Notes: generated by a model not told the origin, from the letters alone. A DNA stretch of 24,724 bases from DATLYH01 sp035575035 (GCA_035575035.1 DATLYH010000121.1:1-24724), one strand, 5' to 3'; positions 16,196 through 24,220 are shown, numbered from the stretch's first letter. Translations and numbers: made by a program.

Positions 16196-16224
16196 AGGGT
16201 AGTGACGGCATCGGGCAATGTCAA
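16196..16224 (-). promoter_or_regulatory. Sigma-70-like promoter of the DUF1573 gene set
   Basis: Read on the minus strand, a perfect TTGACA (16224-16219) is followed by exactly 17 bp and TACCCT (16201-16196; T, A and final T match). The upstream flank 16225-16262 is A/T-rich on this strand (TTTATTTCTTTTTT), like an UP element. Transcription would begin near 16189, inside the longer ORF, which supports the downstream start at 16100. Confidence 0.45.
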
Positions 16225-16387
16225 CCAAAATCTCGGGAAAAAAGAAATAAAGATAGGGGGGGGTAAACATTTTGCGTGCCAATCTACGGTGGCCACCCCG
16301 CCTTCCGGAGCGAGCAGCGGCGCGGGTCCGTGCTCCCGGGGACACCCGCTTCAGGAGCCGACCGGCCTTCCAACTCTCGGATGGCAG

Positions 16388-16600
16388 TCATCCCAGGCGT
16401 TCGGCCGCCTCGGCCTCGGTGCGGAAGCGGCGCCGGTCGGCCGGCGAAGCCAGGGCCCCGGCGAGGAGCATCTTCAGGGCGACGGTCCGGTAGGGGTGCG
16501 GCAATCCCGACCCGATGATACGCGCCCGGACGGCTCACGTGGAGGCCGCAGACGCCCCCCGCATCGACCGCACCCGCCAGTTGGATGAAGATCGTAGTCG
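16388..16600 (-). pseudogene. Fragment of a Ser/Thr protein kinase gene
   Basis: On the minus strand, one frame that stops at TGA 16390-16388 reads YRTVALKMLLAGALAS, then PADRRRFRTEAEAAERLG. This is the beta-3 strand with the ATP-binding Lys (VALKM) and helix C with its Glu, in the form common to planctomycete Hanks-type kinases. Just upstream, in another frame, DAGGVCGLHVSRPGAYHR may be the decayed Gly-rich loop. Just downstream, in another frame, PGMTAIRELEGR resembles HPNIVPIYEVGE. No catalytic loop or DFG motif follows. The piece is thus a frameshifted remnant of about 70 residues; the 175-aa ORF across it (16284-16811) is not a gene in itself. Confidence 0.5.
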
Positions 16601-16950
16601 GGTGCGGAAGGATCGGGGGCCGGCGAACGGGGGCCTGCTGCGCCGGATGGTTCTGTCCCGGATCAAGGCCGAGGAAAGTAAGGGAAGCGTCCGAGGTCAG
16701 CGGCAAGGAGCGGCCTGGGACAACGACTTCCGGGAGAAGATTCTGTTGGATCTCACGAACATTTAGATACGATTGCTCTGTCCCCTGCAACCAGACGATG
16801 TTCCCGGTCACGCCGCGCGGCCGCCGCTACGCGGCGTGAACATGAATTCACCCGCAGCGCGGATCGGGACCGTCTCGACGACCGGCGTCCGTAGCAGTGG
16901 CGATCCCGCAACTCCTCGAGTAGCTTCCAGCGAGCGACCACGGGCCGCAC
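16601..16950. other. Gene-poor stretch with a perfect hairpin at 16808-16839
   Basis: I see no supportable gene here. TCACGCCGCG (16808-16817) and CGCGGCGTGA (16830-16839) form a perfect 10-bp inverted repeat with a 12-base loop, 112 bases beyond the sulfatase stop. It could end the sulfatase transcript in a factor-dependent way; there is no T run. A plus-strand frame ending in WDNDFREKILLDLTNI at 16766 looks protein-like only over its last 20 residues and has no convincing start. Confidence 0.4.
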
Positions 16951-18306
16951 CTACTCGTCACCCATACCTTTCTCGTAGCTCCTGGGTAGCTGGTCATTCC
17001 ACTTCTGGAGGGCTGCAGCCAGTTCCTTGACGATCCCCGGGTGCACCGCCGCGATGTCCTGCCGTTCGCCAGGGTCCTTCGCCAGGTCGTACAGCTCTCC
17101 CGGGCCGCGGTGGGGTTGGTACAGTTTCCAGTTGCCCCGCCGGATGGCCACCGGCGAGTGCGGCCGCGACGCCTTCCAGAACAGGTCTTTCTGTCGCTCT
17201 CGTTCTTTCCCCAGCCAGACGTCCGAGACGTCCTCACCGTCGAGTTTATCCGCTTCGATGGTTGTGCCGGTGAGCGCGCAGAGGGTGGGAAGCCAATCGA
17301 CGCCGGCGATGACGGATTTCTCGTCCCTCCGACCAGCGGGCACCCGCCCTGGCCAGCGGATGATGAACGGTAACCGAATGCCGCCGTCGTGCAGGCTGTG
17401 CTTGCGGTCTCGAAGCGGCCCGGCCGAGCCAAGCAGGTTCTCGGCCAGTTTTTGGCGCCTTGGCGGGTCGGCGTTATCCTTATCCGGACCGATGCCGTTG
17501 CCGGGTCCGTTGTCGCTGGTGAATACGACAATCGTATTCTCCCGCAGCCCAAGATCGTCGAGCACCCGGAGAATGCGGGCAACCTGATCGTCGAGTTGCG
17601 CCACGTCGCCGAGGTAGTTCCGCATCCCGTCGTCGAGCTTGCCGCCGAGTTTCTCGTACAGGTCGAAGTACCTGCGGATGTCCGGGTTCGGGAAGTCGTC
17701 CCGCTTCACGGTGACCGCAGCGAACCGGTCAACGAACGCCTTCGGCGGTCGAACCGGGTTATGCGGCGTGTGGAACCAGACGTTTACGTAGAACGGCCCG
17801 GCCTTGTTGGCCTTGATGAAATCGATGGCGGCGTCGGCGATGGCAGCGTCCCGACCCCGCGGGTCCTGACGGTTGCCGCCGGAAATCCGGATGGTGTCGA
17901 TCCCGTAGGTGCCGTTTGTCTGCTCCTCGCCCATGTGCCACTTGCCGAAGTGCCCGGTCCGGTAGCCGTTCCGCTTCAACAAGTCGGTCACGGTGACGGT
18001 CCCGCTGAAGCCGAAAGCAGCGGGGTACTTCTGGAAGCGGGCGGGGAAGCGGCCGGTCATGAATCCGGTGCGGCTGGGGCAGCAGGTCGCCCCAGCGACG
18101 TAGAAGTTGTGGAACAGCGTCCCGTCTTTCGCCAACTGGTCGATGGCCGGCGTCTTGGCGTAGGGATGACCTGTGCAGCCGAGATCGCCATACCCGAGGT
18201 CGTCAGCCAGGAGGAACACGATGTTGGGTTTCTCGGCAGCCGAGGTTACAGGGAGTCCAACAGCGAGGGTGGCCAATGCTGTGAAGGCGGCAACGGGCAG
18301 TCTCAT
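16951..18306 (-). CDS. Secreted type I sulfatase (arylsulfatase family, 451 aa)
   Basis: It hydrolyses sulfate esters, in planctomycetes usually on polysaccharides, outside the cytoplasm. A signal peptide (VAAFTALATLAVGLPVTSAA) precedes KPNIVFLLADDLGYGDLG, with metal ligands Asp35 and Asp36. CCPSRTGFMTGR follows at 75-86: Cys75 is the formylglycine position of the C-x-P-S-R motif. GYRTGHFGKWHMG supplies the catalytic Lys/His. FTSDNGPG carries the remaining Asp/Asn metal ligands. All catalytic residues I can check are present. ATG 18306 has AGAGG nine bases upstream. The substrate cannot be read from sequence. No formylglycine-generating enzyme or partner sulfatase is in the window. Confidence 0.93.
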   Translation of the reverse strand: MRLPVAAFTALATLAVGLPVTSAAEKPNIVFLLADDLGYGDLGCTGHPYAKTPAIDQLAKDGTLFHNFYVAGATCCPSRTGFMTGRFPARFQKYPAAFGFSGTVTVTDLLKRNGYRTGHFGKWHMGEEQTNGTYGIDTIRISGGNRQDPRGRDAAIADAAIDFIKANKAGPFYVNVWFHTPHNPVRPPKAFVDRFAAVTVKRDDFPNPDIRRYFDLYEKLGGKLDDGMRNYLGDVAQLDDQVARILRVLDDLGLRENTIVVFTSDNGPGNGIGPDKDNADPPRRQKLAENLLGSAGPLRDRKHSLHDGGIRLPFIIRWPGRVPAGRRDEKSVIAGVDWLPTLCALTGTTIEADKLDGEDVSDVWLGKERERQKDLFWKASRPHSPVAIRRGNWKLYQPHRGPGELYDLAKDPGERQDIAAVHPGIVKELAAALQKWNDQLPRSYEKGMGDE

Positions 18307-18440
18307 CGGTTAACCTCTAAGGGGGACAATGAGCCACGCGGAGGAATCACCAGGGCAAGAGATAAAACCCAGTGGCGCTGAGGAAGTTCCGTGGCCTGTT
18401 CCGGTGCGCCTTCCAGGGCCGAACGCCCAAACGTACCTGC

Positions 18441-18490
18441 CGGGGCCGCCTGCTTGACTACACAACTCGGAATGCCATGATGCGGCCCCG
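18441..18490. repeat. Inverted repeat in an element with the look of a dispersed repeat
   Basis: CGGGGCCGC (18441-18449) and GCGGCCCCG (18482-18490) are perfect 9-bp arms around 32 bp. The adjoining minus-strand sequence to about 18520 would translate as TPNPALQQTGPHH, a peptide I remember from many spurious planctomycete ORFs that mark a dispersed intergenic repeat. That recollection could not be checked. It lies between the FMN reductase and the sulfatase. The interval 18307-18537 has no gene I can support. Confidence 0.4.
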
Positions 18491-18537
18491 TCTGCTGGAG
18501 CGCCGGGTTCGGCGTTGTACCACGCACCGCACCGCGA

Positions 18538-19104
18538 TCATGCGCTCTTGTCCCGTAGAGTTCTCATCGCGCCGGCCCAGGCGGCGAGTTGATCGAGCAT
18601 CTGGTTGAGCGACTTCTCGTGGTAAGCAGCCGGCTTGAAAGTGGTGTAGTTCTCGAAGTCAGTGAACAGCGACAACGCTACCTGGTTGCGGACGGTCGCC
18701 ACCTGCACCTCGGCCATCACCAACCGCAGGTGCTCCACCGCCCGGACCCCGCCCGCACTGCCGTAGCCGACGAAACCGGCCGCCTTGTTGTTCCACTCAC
18801 GGTAAAGGTAATCGATGGCGTTCTTGAGGGCGCCGGGGATGCCGTGGTTATACTCGGGTGTCACGAAGACGTAGCCGTCGAAGGAATCGATCTTTGCCGC
18901 CCACGCCTTGGTGTGCGGCTTCGAATACTGCCCCTGAGAAGGCGGGACGGGCTCGTCGAGCAACGGCAAGTTGAAGTCCTGAATATCAACCAACTCGAAC
19001 TCGGCGTCCGTACGCTGACTCGCAATTCCGTACACCCACCGCGCGACGGATTCGCCAACGCGCCCTGGTCGAGTGCTGCCGATGATGATCGCGATCTTGA
19101 GCAT
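18538..19104 (-). CDS. NADPH-dependent FMN reductase family protein (188 aa)
   Basis: A flavodoxin-like quinone, azo or chromate-type reductase of the cytoplasm. IIIGSTRPGRVGESVARWV at 6-24 is the FMN phosphate-binding loop. FDGYVFVTPEYNHGIPGALKNAIDYL carries the PEYN and GxLKNAID signatures that hold the isoalloxazine. GSAGGVRAVEHLRLV follows. The length is normal. ATG 19104 has AGGAGGA eight bases upstream. It is followed by the sulfatase after 231 bp, so co-transcription is not obvious. The physiological electron acceptor is unknown. Confidence 0.9.
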   Translation of the reverse strand: MLKIAIIIGSTRPGRVGESVARWVYGIASQRTDAEFELVDIQDFNLPLLDEPVPPSQGQYSKPHTKAWAAKIDSFDGYVFVTPEYNHGIPGALKNAIDYLYREWNNKAAGFVGYGSAGGVRAVEHLRLVMAEVQVATVRNQVALSLFTDFENYTTFKPAAYHEKSLNQMLDQLAAWAGAMRTLRDKSA

Positions 19105-19450
19105 ACGCGTAGTCCTCCTGAAGCAGTTGGCGATTCCAATCGTCGCCGGCCACGCCGCCGAACGAGGGAGCTAAGTTGTGGGCCGCCCCTGCGGAGGCTG
19201 GTTCCCGTGCGGTGGCCGGGTGGCGCGGCCCGTCAACTGCAGTGACGAGTTCGCCCTGACCATCCCGCAGCTTAGCTCATCCTCGTCGGCCTGGCGCCGC
19301 GGCGCCGACACCTGCTCGGTCGCCCACTTGGACCAGGGGAGCAACTTCCCGCGAACGATCCCAGCTCAGCCGTGGTGAGGGCTGCTGAAGCAAGGAACCT
19401 CGAAAACGTTGCATGCCCTGCTGTCTGCGGCAGCGGATCGTTCGGCGCTC
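19105..19450. other. Intergenic stretch without a recognisable gene
   Basis: The interval lies between the cupin stop and the FMN reductase start. GGGCCGC (19180-19186) and GCGGCCC (19225-19231) form a 7-bp inverted repeat, and ACTGCAGT is a small palindrome at about 19236. I see no ORF with protein-like composition and a ribosome binding site. Confidence 0.4.
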
Positions 19451-19921
19451 TCATTCCAGGATCTCGACATCGTACTTGGCGCAGAGCGCCTTGATGGCTG
19501 CATAGTCGCTGTAGTCCATCCCGTCTGAGTCGATGAAAAAAGTGGCGAACCGCCCGGGGATGACGGTCAGCAGCAGCCGCCCCTCGGTCAAACCGATATT
19601 GCGGAAGGTATGGGGGACGTCTCGCGGACCTACGACCATTGTCCCGGCCGGCGCCGGCACTTTCTGGTCGCCGAGGGTGATCTCGAACTGACCTTCGAGG
19701 ATGTAGAAAATCTCCGTCTCGTGGCGATGTACATGCAGCGGCGGCCCGTGGCCGGCGGGAATCTGCTGTTCCAGGAGAGCGTAGGCCCCGCCGGTCTGCT
19801 CGGGGAGTACCTTGAAGGTGCTGCGGTCGCCCAGGACAACGACCACCTTGCCATCGCCGGGCTGGCGGACGATCGGAACGGTCGTCTCCGTTTTGGGAAG
19901 AAATTGTCCGCCTTCTGCCAT
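19451..19921 (-). CDS. Cupin domain protein (156 aa)
   Basis: A single conserved-barrel cupin. Motif 1 is PPLHVHRHETEIFYILEGQF, with the metal-binding set H-x-H...E. Motif 2 is PAGTMVVGPRDVPHTFRNIG, with the final His. The N-terminal 40 residues form an extra strand pair (TVPIVRQPGDGKVVVVLGD). The C-terminal tail has SDGMDYSDYAAIKALCAKYDVEIL. Related proteins include quercetin-dioxygenase-like cupins and small binding proteins, so the substrate is open. ATG 19921 has AAGGGGAA six bases upstream. It seems to be a single-gene unit. Confidence 0.85.
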   Translation of the reverse strand: MAEGGQFLPKTETTVPIVRQPGDGKVVVVLGDRSTFKVLPEQTGGAYALLEQQIPAGHGPPLHVHRHETEIFYILEGQFEITLGDQKVPAPAGTMVVGPRDVPHTFRNIGLTEGRLLLTVIPGRFATFFIDSDGMDYSDYAAIKALCAKYDVEILE

Positions 19922-20048
19922 GGAATTCCCCTTTCACACGCAACCTAGGATAGCTGCCCGAGCCGTCACCCTCGCCAAATGAGGGGTCAGGGCTTTCCCC
20001 ACGTCTTGCCGAACCTGTTATTACCTTGCATCAGCGCAAACGCTCGCG

Positions 20049-20106
20049 GTGAGCGGTTCGGACCGACCGAACGGTCACAACCCCCAACATTACCGCCGGT
20101 TGTGAC
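20049..20106. promoter_or_regulatory. Two overlapping, mutually exclusive inverted repeats
   Basis: Repeat 1 pairs GTGAGCGGTTCGG (20049-20061) with CCGAACGGTCAC (20067-20078), with small bulges. Repeat 2 is perfect: GTCACAACC (20074-20082) with GGTTGTGAC (20098-20106). They share GTCAC, so an RNA of this region can form only one at a time. The place is 56 bp beyond the stop of the DUF1805-VOC gene and about 130 bp upstream of the cupin ATG, on the same strand. No T run follows. Confidence 0.4.
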
Positions 20107-20161
20107 GGACGAACAAGCCAAAACCCGCGCCAGCTATCCCATTAAGGGGCCTTGCGCGGGA

Positions 20162-20980
20162 CTAGCTCCCCTCCGGGGGCCGCACAGCCTGCGCATCGGG
20201 GGCGTTGGCCGGGGGCGGCGAGCACAGTTCGATCACGTGGCCGTCCGGGTCGGTGACGAATACCTGGATGTAGCCGTCGGGACGCGGTCGGGGGCCCGAA
20301 AGGATCGGCACCTGAAGCTCCTTCAGACGCGGGACGGTGGCGGCGGCGTCCTCGACCTCGAAGGCGACGTGCTGGGTGCGGGCCGAGCGGAGGTGTTCGG
20401 GGAGCAGGTTGCCGGCCGGCCCGGAACCGGCATACTCCTGGATCAGATGGATCTGGGTCTTGCCGGCCTGGAACCACAGCCCGGCAAACGAGAACGCCGG
20501 TCGGTGGATTTCCCGCATCCCCAGGACATCGACATAGAAGCGGCGCGACCGCTCCAGGTCCTTGACGACCAGCGTCACATGGTCGATGCACTTCACCCGG
20601 ATTCCCCGCTCTGGCGGGGATGCCGGTTGCGGGGCTGGAGCGGCGGTTTGGGACGCCTGAAGCATCAGCTCAACGGCCTCGCGGCCGGTCATCCCCACCC
20701 GGATCCCGTAGGCCGCGGCCTTGGGCGTGACGCCGACGATGCGGGCGTCGAACAGGTCCTCAGGCTCGACCAGCGGACAGGCCGGCGTCCCGCGGGCAAT
20801 GGCGATGGCCTGGTCAAACTCGGCAGGGACTTTCAGATCATAGATGCCGCAGCCGACGATGCCGACCGGTGTCAGGATCGAGCAGTACTGCCCCTTGATC
20901 CAGCGGTTGCTGATGCCCAGCGCCTTGCCGTGTTCAAACTGAAGTTCCCGATGAATGGTACGGGGGAGGGGTTCGCTCAT
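20162..20980 (-). CDS. DUF1805 (YunC-like) and VOC/glyoxalase domain fusion protein (272 aa)
   Basis: Residues about 10-112 match the DUF1805/YunC family: FEHGKALGISNRWIKGQY, PVGIVGCGIYDL, FDARIVGVTPKAAAYGIRVG and MTGREAVELML. A Pro/Ala linker (AAPAPQPASPPERG) leads to a VOC domain at about 126-255: IDHVTLVVKDLERSRRFYVD, GLWFQAGKTQIHLIQE, TQHVAFEVED and VFVTDPDGHVIELC. His and Glu sit at the usual metal positions of the fold. The VOC half is probably an enzyme or binding module for a small molecule; the DUF1805 half has no agreed function. ATG 20980 has TGGAGC nine bases upstream. The frame stays open far upstream, but that part is antisense to the DUF1501 gene and is a shadow. Confidence 0.85.
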   Translation of the reverse strand: MSEPLPRTIHRELQFEHGKALGISNRWIKGQYCSILTPVGIVGCGIYDLKVPAEFDQAIAIARGTPACPLVEPEDLFDARIVGVTPKAAAYGIRVGMTGREAVELMLQASQTAAPAPQPASPPERGIRVKCIDHVTLVVKDLERSRRFYVDVLGMREIHRPAFSFAGLWFQAGKTQIHLIQEYAGSGPAGNLLPEHLRSARTQHVAFEVEDAAATVPRLKELQVPILSGPRPRPDGYIQVFVTDPDGHVIELCSPPPANAPDAQAVRPPEGS

Positions 20981-21157
20981 GGTAGGTGCTCCACAAAGTC
21001 TCGATTCACCGGTTTGATCGTACCGCCCCGGCCGGGTCCGGGCAAACCTTCTTGTCCGCCGCAGCCGGGGGAGGTTTGTAACCGGCCGTCCGACCTGGTA
21101 GGCTAAAGGTGGTCTGCCTCCCCGCCATCGGGAGCGGCACGCATCGGGGGTCGAGAG

Positions 21158-22615
21158 ATGTCCTCCTTGAAATCTCAGCAGCACGACCTGGCCGCCCAGC
21201 ATTCGCTCTTGATCACCCGCCGCCACTTCTTCCGGGAGTGTGGCATCGGCGTCGGCAAGATCGCGCTGGGCACGCTGCTCACCGGCGCGCTGACCGGCCG
21301 GGCGGCTGCCGGCACCGGCCCGCTGGCCCCGAAGGCCCCCCATTTCGCGCCCAAGGCGAAGCGCGTCATCCACTTGTTCATGGCCGGCGCCCCGAGCCAA
21401 CTCGACTTGTTTGATTACAAGCCGAAGCTCGCCCAGCTCGAAGGGAAGCCGATCCCTCCTGAGGTCATCCGCGGCCAGCGCTACGCCTTCATCCGTCCCG
21501 ACGCGGCTGTGCTCGGTCCTCGCTTCCGCTTCGCCAAGCACGGCCGGTGCGGCGCCGAGCTGTCCGAGATGCTGCCGCACCTGGCCACCGTTGTGGACGA
21601 CATCTGCATTATCCGCTCGGTCCACACCGACCAGTTCAACCACGCACCGGCCCAGATCTTCTTCAACACCGGCTTCGCCCAGCCGGGCCGGCCCAGCCTC
21701 GGCTCCTGGGTGCTCTATGGCCTCGGTGCCGAAACCAGCGATCTGCCCGCCTTCGTCGTCCTGTCCACCGGCAGCGGCATCAGCGGCGGCTCGGCCAACT
21801 GGTCGAGCGGCTTCCTCCCCACCGTCTACGCCGGCGTCCGCTTCCGCAACCAGGGCGATCCCATCCTCAATGTCTCCCGGCCGCCCGGCGTGGACGAACG
21901 GCTGCAGCGCGAATCGCTCGACCTGATCGGCGAATGGAACCGGCGCCGGCTCGCCGCCGCCGGCGACCCGGAGATCGCCACCCGCATCGCCTCCTACGAG
22001 ATGGCCTTCCGGCTGCAAACTTCCGCTCCGGAGCTGACCGACCTGCGCGGCGAGACCGAGGCGACCCTGCGGCTGTACGGCGCCGACCCGGACAAGCCGT
22101 CGTTCGCCCGAGCCTGCCTGCTGGCACGGCGGATGCTGGAGCGCGGCGTCCGCTTCGTGAACCTCTACCACGAGGGCTGGGACGCCCATTCCGATGTGGC
22201 GGGCAACCTGCGGAAGAACTGCGGTGCCACCGACCAGGCGACGGCCGCCCTGATCAAGGACCTGAAACAACGCGGTCTGCTCGACGATACCCTGGTCATC
22301 TGGGGCGGGGAATTCGGCCGGACGCCGATGGTGGAAAGCAACCCGATCCTGAACCGCAAACTGGGGCGCGACCACCACCCGCAGGCGTTCACCATCTGGA
22401 TGGCTGGCGGCGGCATCAAACCGGGCATCACCTACGGGGCCACCGACGAACTGGGCTTCCACGTTGTCGAGAACCCGGTCCACGTCCACGACCTACAGGC
22501 GACCATCCTGTACCTGCTGGGGCTGGACCACGAGCGGCTGACCTACCGCCACGCCGGCCGCGACTTCCGCCTCACTGATGTCCACGGCCGGGTGGTCCAC
22601 GACCTGATCGCCTGA
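21158..22615 (+). CDS. DUF1501 family secreted protein (485 aa)
   Basis: The N-terminus has a Tat-like signal with RR at 21-22 (TRRHFFRECGIGVGKIALG), followed by a hydrophobic stretch. The body has the alkaline-phosphatase/sulfatase-like core typical of DUF1501: KRVIHLFMAGAPSQLDLFDYKP near residue 70, FNHAPAQIFFNTG, VNLYHEGWDAHSDV, LVIWGGEFGRTP and GRDHHPQAFTIWMAGGG, and the end DLQATILYLLGLDHERLTYR. The length is normal. In planctomycetes such genes usually follow a DUF1549/DUF1553 cytochrome-like gene; none is next to it here, so this is a solitary copy. ATG 21158 is preceded by GAGAG. The function is not established; a role in handling extracellular phosphate or sulfate esters is only suggested by the fold. 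Confidence 0.92.
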   Translation: MSSLKSQQHDLAAQHSLLITRRHFFRECGIGVGKIALGTLLTGALTGRAAAGTGPLAPKAPHFAPKAKRVIHLFMAGAPSQLDLFDYKPKLAQLEGKPIPPEVIRGQRYAFIRPDAAVLGPRFRFAKHGRCGAELSEMLPHLATVVDDICIIRSVHTDQFNHAPAQIFFNTGFAQPGRPSLGSWVLYGLGAETSDLPAFVVLSTGSGISGGSANWSSGFLPTVYAGVRFRNQGDPILNVSRPPGVDERLQRESLDLIGEWNRRRLAAAGDPEIATRIASYEMAFRLQTSAPELTDLRGETEATLRLYGADPDKPSFARACLLARRMLERGVRFVNLYHEGWDAHSDVAGNLRKNCGATDQATAALIKDLKQRGLLDDTLVIWGGEFGRTPMVESNPILNRKLGRDHHPQAFTIWMAGGGIKPGITYGATDELGFHVVENPVHVHDLQATILYLLGLDHERLTYRHAGRDFRLTDVHGRVVHDLIA

Positions 22616-22694
22616 AGATGATCCCTGTGCAGCGTTGAGCGCCGGCCTGCCGTCCGACCGGGGCACCCAATCACGCCACGCCGGCGGCTTCTTC

Positions 22695-23981
22695 CTACCA
22701 CGTGAACTCCACGCCGATGTTGGCTCCATGGACGAAGAGGCCTCTTTCGCGGAAGAGTACCCCCGGCCGCCCCTGGCCCGTCGGCAGTGCGCCGCCGGTG
22801 GGGAAGTTCGGGATCTGGGTGATGTCGATGAAGCGATCAACCTGGTCGGCGGCCCGGATCACCCGGTTGAAGTAGAGGAAGTTGTAGCCGCCGACGAAGG
22901 TGATATGCCGGCTAAGCGGCAGGATGATGTTGAGGTTCGCCTCGGGAACCTGAGCGAATCGGCTGCGGCGGTAACGGCCGATGTTCGACGGCAGCGCCAG
23001 CAGCGCCCCTCGGAAGGTAGTCTGCGTCCCGTCCGGGTCGGTGCGGAGTTGACCGCCGTCAATACGGAGCTCCTGATCGTTGGTGCCCAGAGCCAGCTTC
23101 AGGTCAGCGCTGAAGATGGCCCCCACGAAGTACAGTTTGGCGTTGAGGCCGACCTGACCGCCGTAGAAATGGTTCCGTGTGCTGAAAGCGTCGAACTCCT
23201 CCAGCTGGCTGCCGGCCAGGAACTGCAGCGGAGCGGGCAGGGCCGCCACGTTGGGAGTGAACAGGGTCTGGCGATCGACCCGAAAGCCCGAGGCGAAGTT
23301 CAGGTGCCGGAAGCCGACCATCACATCCACCCGGGCGGTGGTGCTCGGCGAATTCTCGAAGACGTTGTGCCAATAGTTGGCCTCCACCCCCCAGAAATTG
23401 AAAGCAGCATCCGCGGAAACGTTCCCGGTTGCGAGGCCCGGGGCGGCGACCAGGACGGCCGCCGGCGTGCGGTTATTGATGTCGAAGAAGGGGCGGAGAA
23501 GGGTGGGGTCGGCCGCGCTCTCGACGTGGTCCGACCGCTCTACCAGGAAGAAGCCGGTGACCTCGACGCCGGCATAAGGGAGGCGGAAGCGCGGCGGCAG
23601 GGCCGGGTCGTAGTCGGCCCACCAGTAGCCCAGGGAGAACCGGCCGCCGGGGATCGGACGGCGGCGGCGATGACGGAGGTTCAGACCGGTCGGGTCGGTG
23701 GTTCCGTCGAAGGCCTGGGTGGTCAGGGTGTTCTCGGGCCGCTCGGCCTGGACGAACCACAAGAGGTACTCGGCATCCAGGGTCAGGAAGGGGCGGTCGG
23801 GGCCGTCGAATACGGGCATGCAGTCCCAGCAGCTCCCCAGCCACCTGCCGGCCTCAGGGGGGGGCGGCTCCAGGTAGGGGCCCGGGGGGGCGGCCGGCCG
23901 GGGCAGTTCCGGCGTTTGGCCGAGGACGAGGCCGGCTGCCGCGAGTAAGCCCAGAAGGGAGACGACAAATCCCTTGCTCAT
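22695..23981 (-). CDS. BBP7-type outer-membrane beta-barrel protein (428 aa)
   Basis: The signal peptide is MSKGFVVSLLGLLAAAGLVLG, with cleavage near Q, then a Pro-rich spacer. The body begins FLTLDAEYLLWFVQAE, the entry strand typical of the BBP7 family of planctomycetes. Amphipathic strands follow: FSLGYWWADYDP, YAGVEVTGFFLVER, FNFWGVEANYWHNVF, VDVMVGFRHLNFASGF and ITFVGGYNFLYFNRV. It ends in GANIGVEFTW, an outer-membrane-type C-terminal strand with a final aromatic. The start is ATG 23981 with AGGAG five bases upstream; an in-frame GTG at 23987 has that motif directly abutting it. It converges on the DUF1501 gene with 79 bp between stops. The pore substrate is unknown. Confidence 0.88.
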   Translation of the reverse strand: MSKGFVVSLLGLLAAAGLVLGQTPELPRPAAPPGPYLEPPPPEAGRWLGSCWDCMPVFDGPDRPFLTLDAEYLLWFVQAERPENTLTTQAFDGTTDPTGLNLRHRRRRPIPGGRFSLGYWWADYDPALPPRFRLPYAGVEVTGFFLVERSDHVESAADPTLLRPFFDINNRTPAAVLVAAPGLATGNVSADAAFNFWGVEANYWHNVFENSPSTTARVDVMVGFRHLNFASGFRVDRQTLFTPNVAALPAPLQFLAGSQLEEFDAFSTRNHFYGGQVGLNAKLYFVGAIFSADLKLALGTNDQELRIDGGQLRTDPDGTQTTFRGALLALPSNIGRYRRSRFAQVPEANLNIILPLSRHITFVGGYNFLYFNRVIRAADQVDRFIDITQIPNFPTGGALPTGQGRPGVLFRERGLFVHGANIGVEFTW

Positions 23982-24220
23982 AGCCACTCCTGTTCTCTCC
24001 TGCCGCGTACCACCCGGGTGCCCGCGGTGCCAGGATCAAACTTCTCCTGGGGTAGCGGTGGTGCCAGAGACTCCGAGAGTATGCTCTGAGAAGACTTATC
24101 GGCATTTCATCCTCAGGCCATGAAGGCAAGTAAGGCGGGAAGCAACGGCTAAGCCGGTATTCTCGATCTTACTGGGTATAGCCAAAAAATGGCTTGGCGG
24201 GCTTCTCCAGCGCCGTCGTC

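Noticed and set aside
16284..16811. 175-residue minus-strand ORF as a gene
   Set aside because: It crosses the kinase fragment in a wrong frame for its best part, is Pro/Arg-rich, and has no ribosome binding site.
17389..18381. 330-residue plus-strand ORF
   Set aside because: Shadow of the sulfatase gene, whose catalytic motifs are all present on the minus strand.
20981..22489. Upstream half of a 775-residue minus-strand ORF
   Set aside because: This part is antisense to the DUF1501 gene. Only the segment from ATG 20980 downward is the DUF1805-VOC gene.
22635..23948. 437-residue plus-strand ORF
   Set aside because: Shadow of the BBP7-type barrel gene on the other strand, which has a signal peptide, barrel strands and a ribosome binding site.
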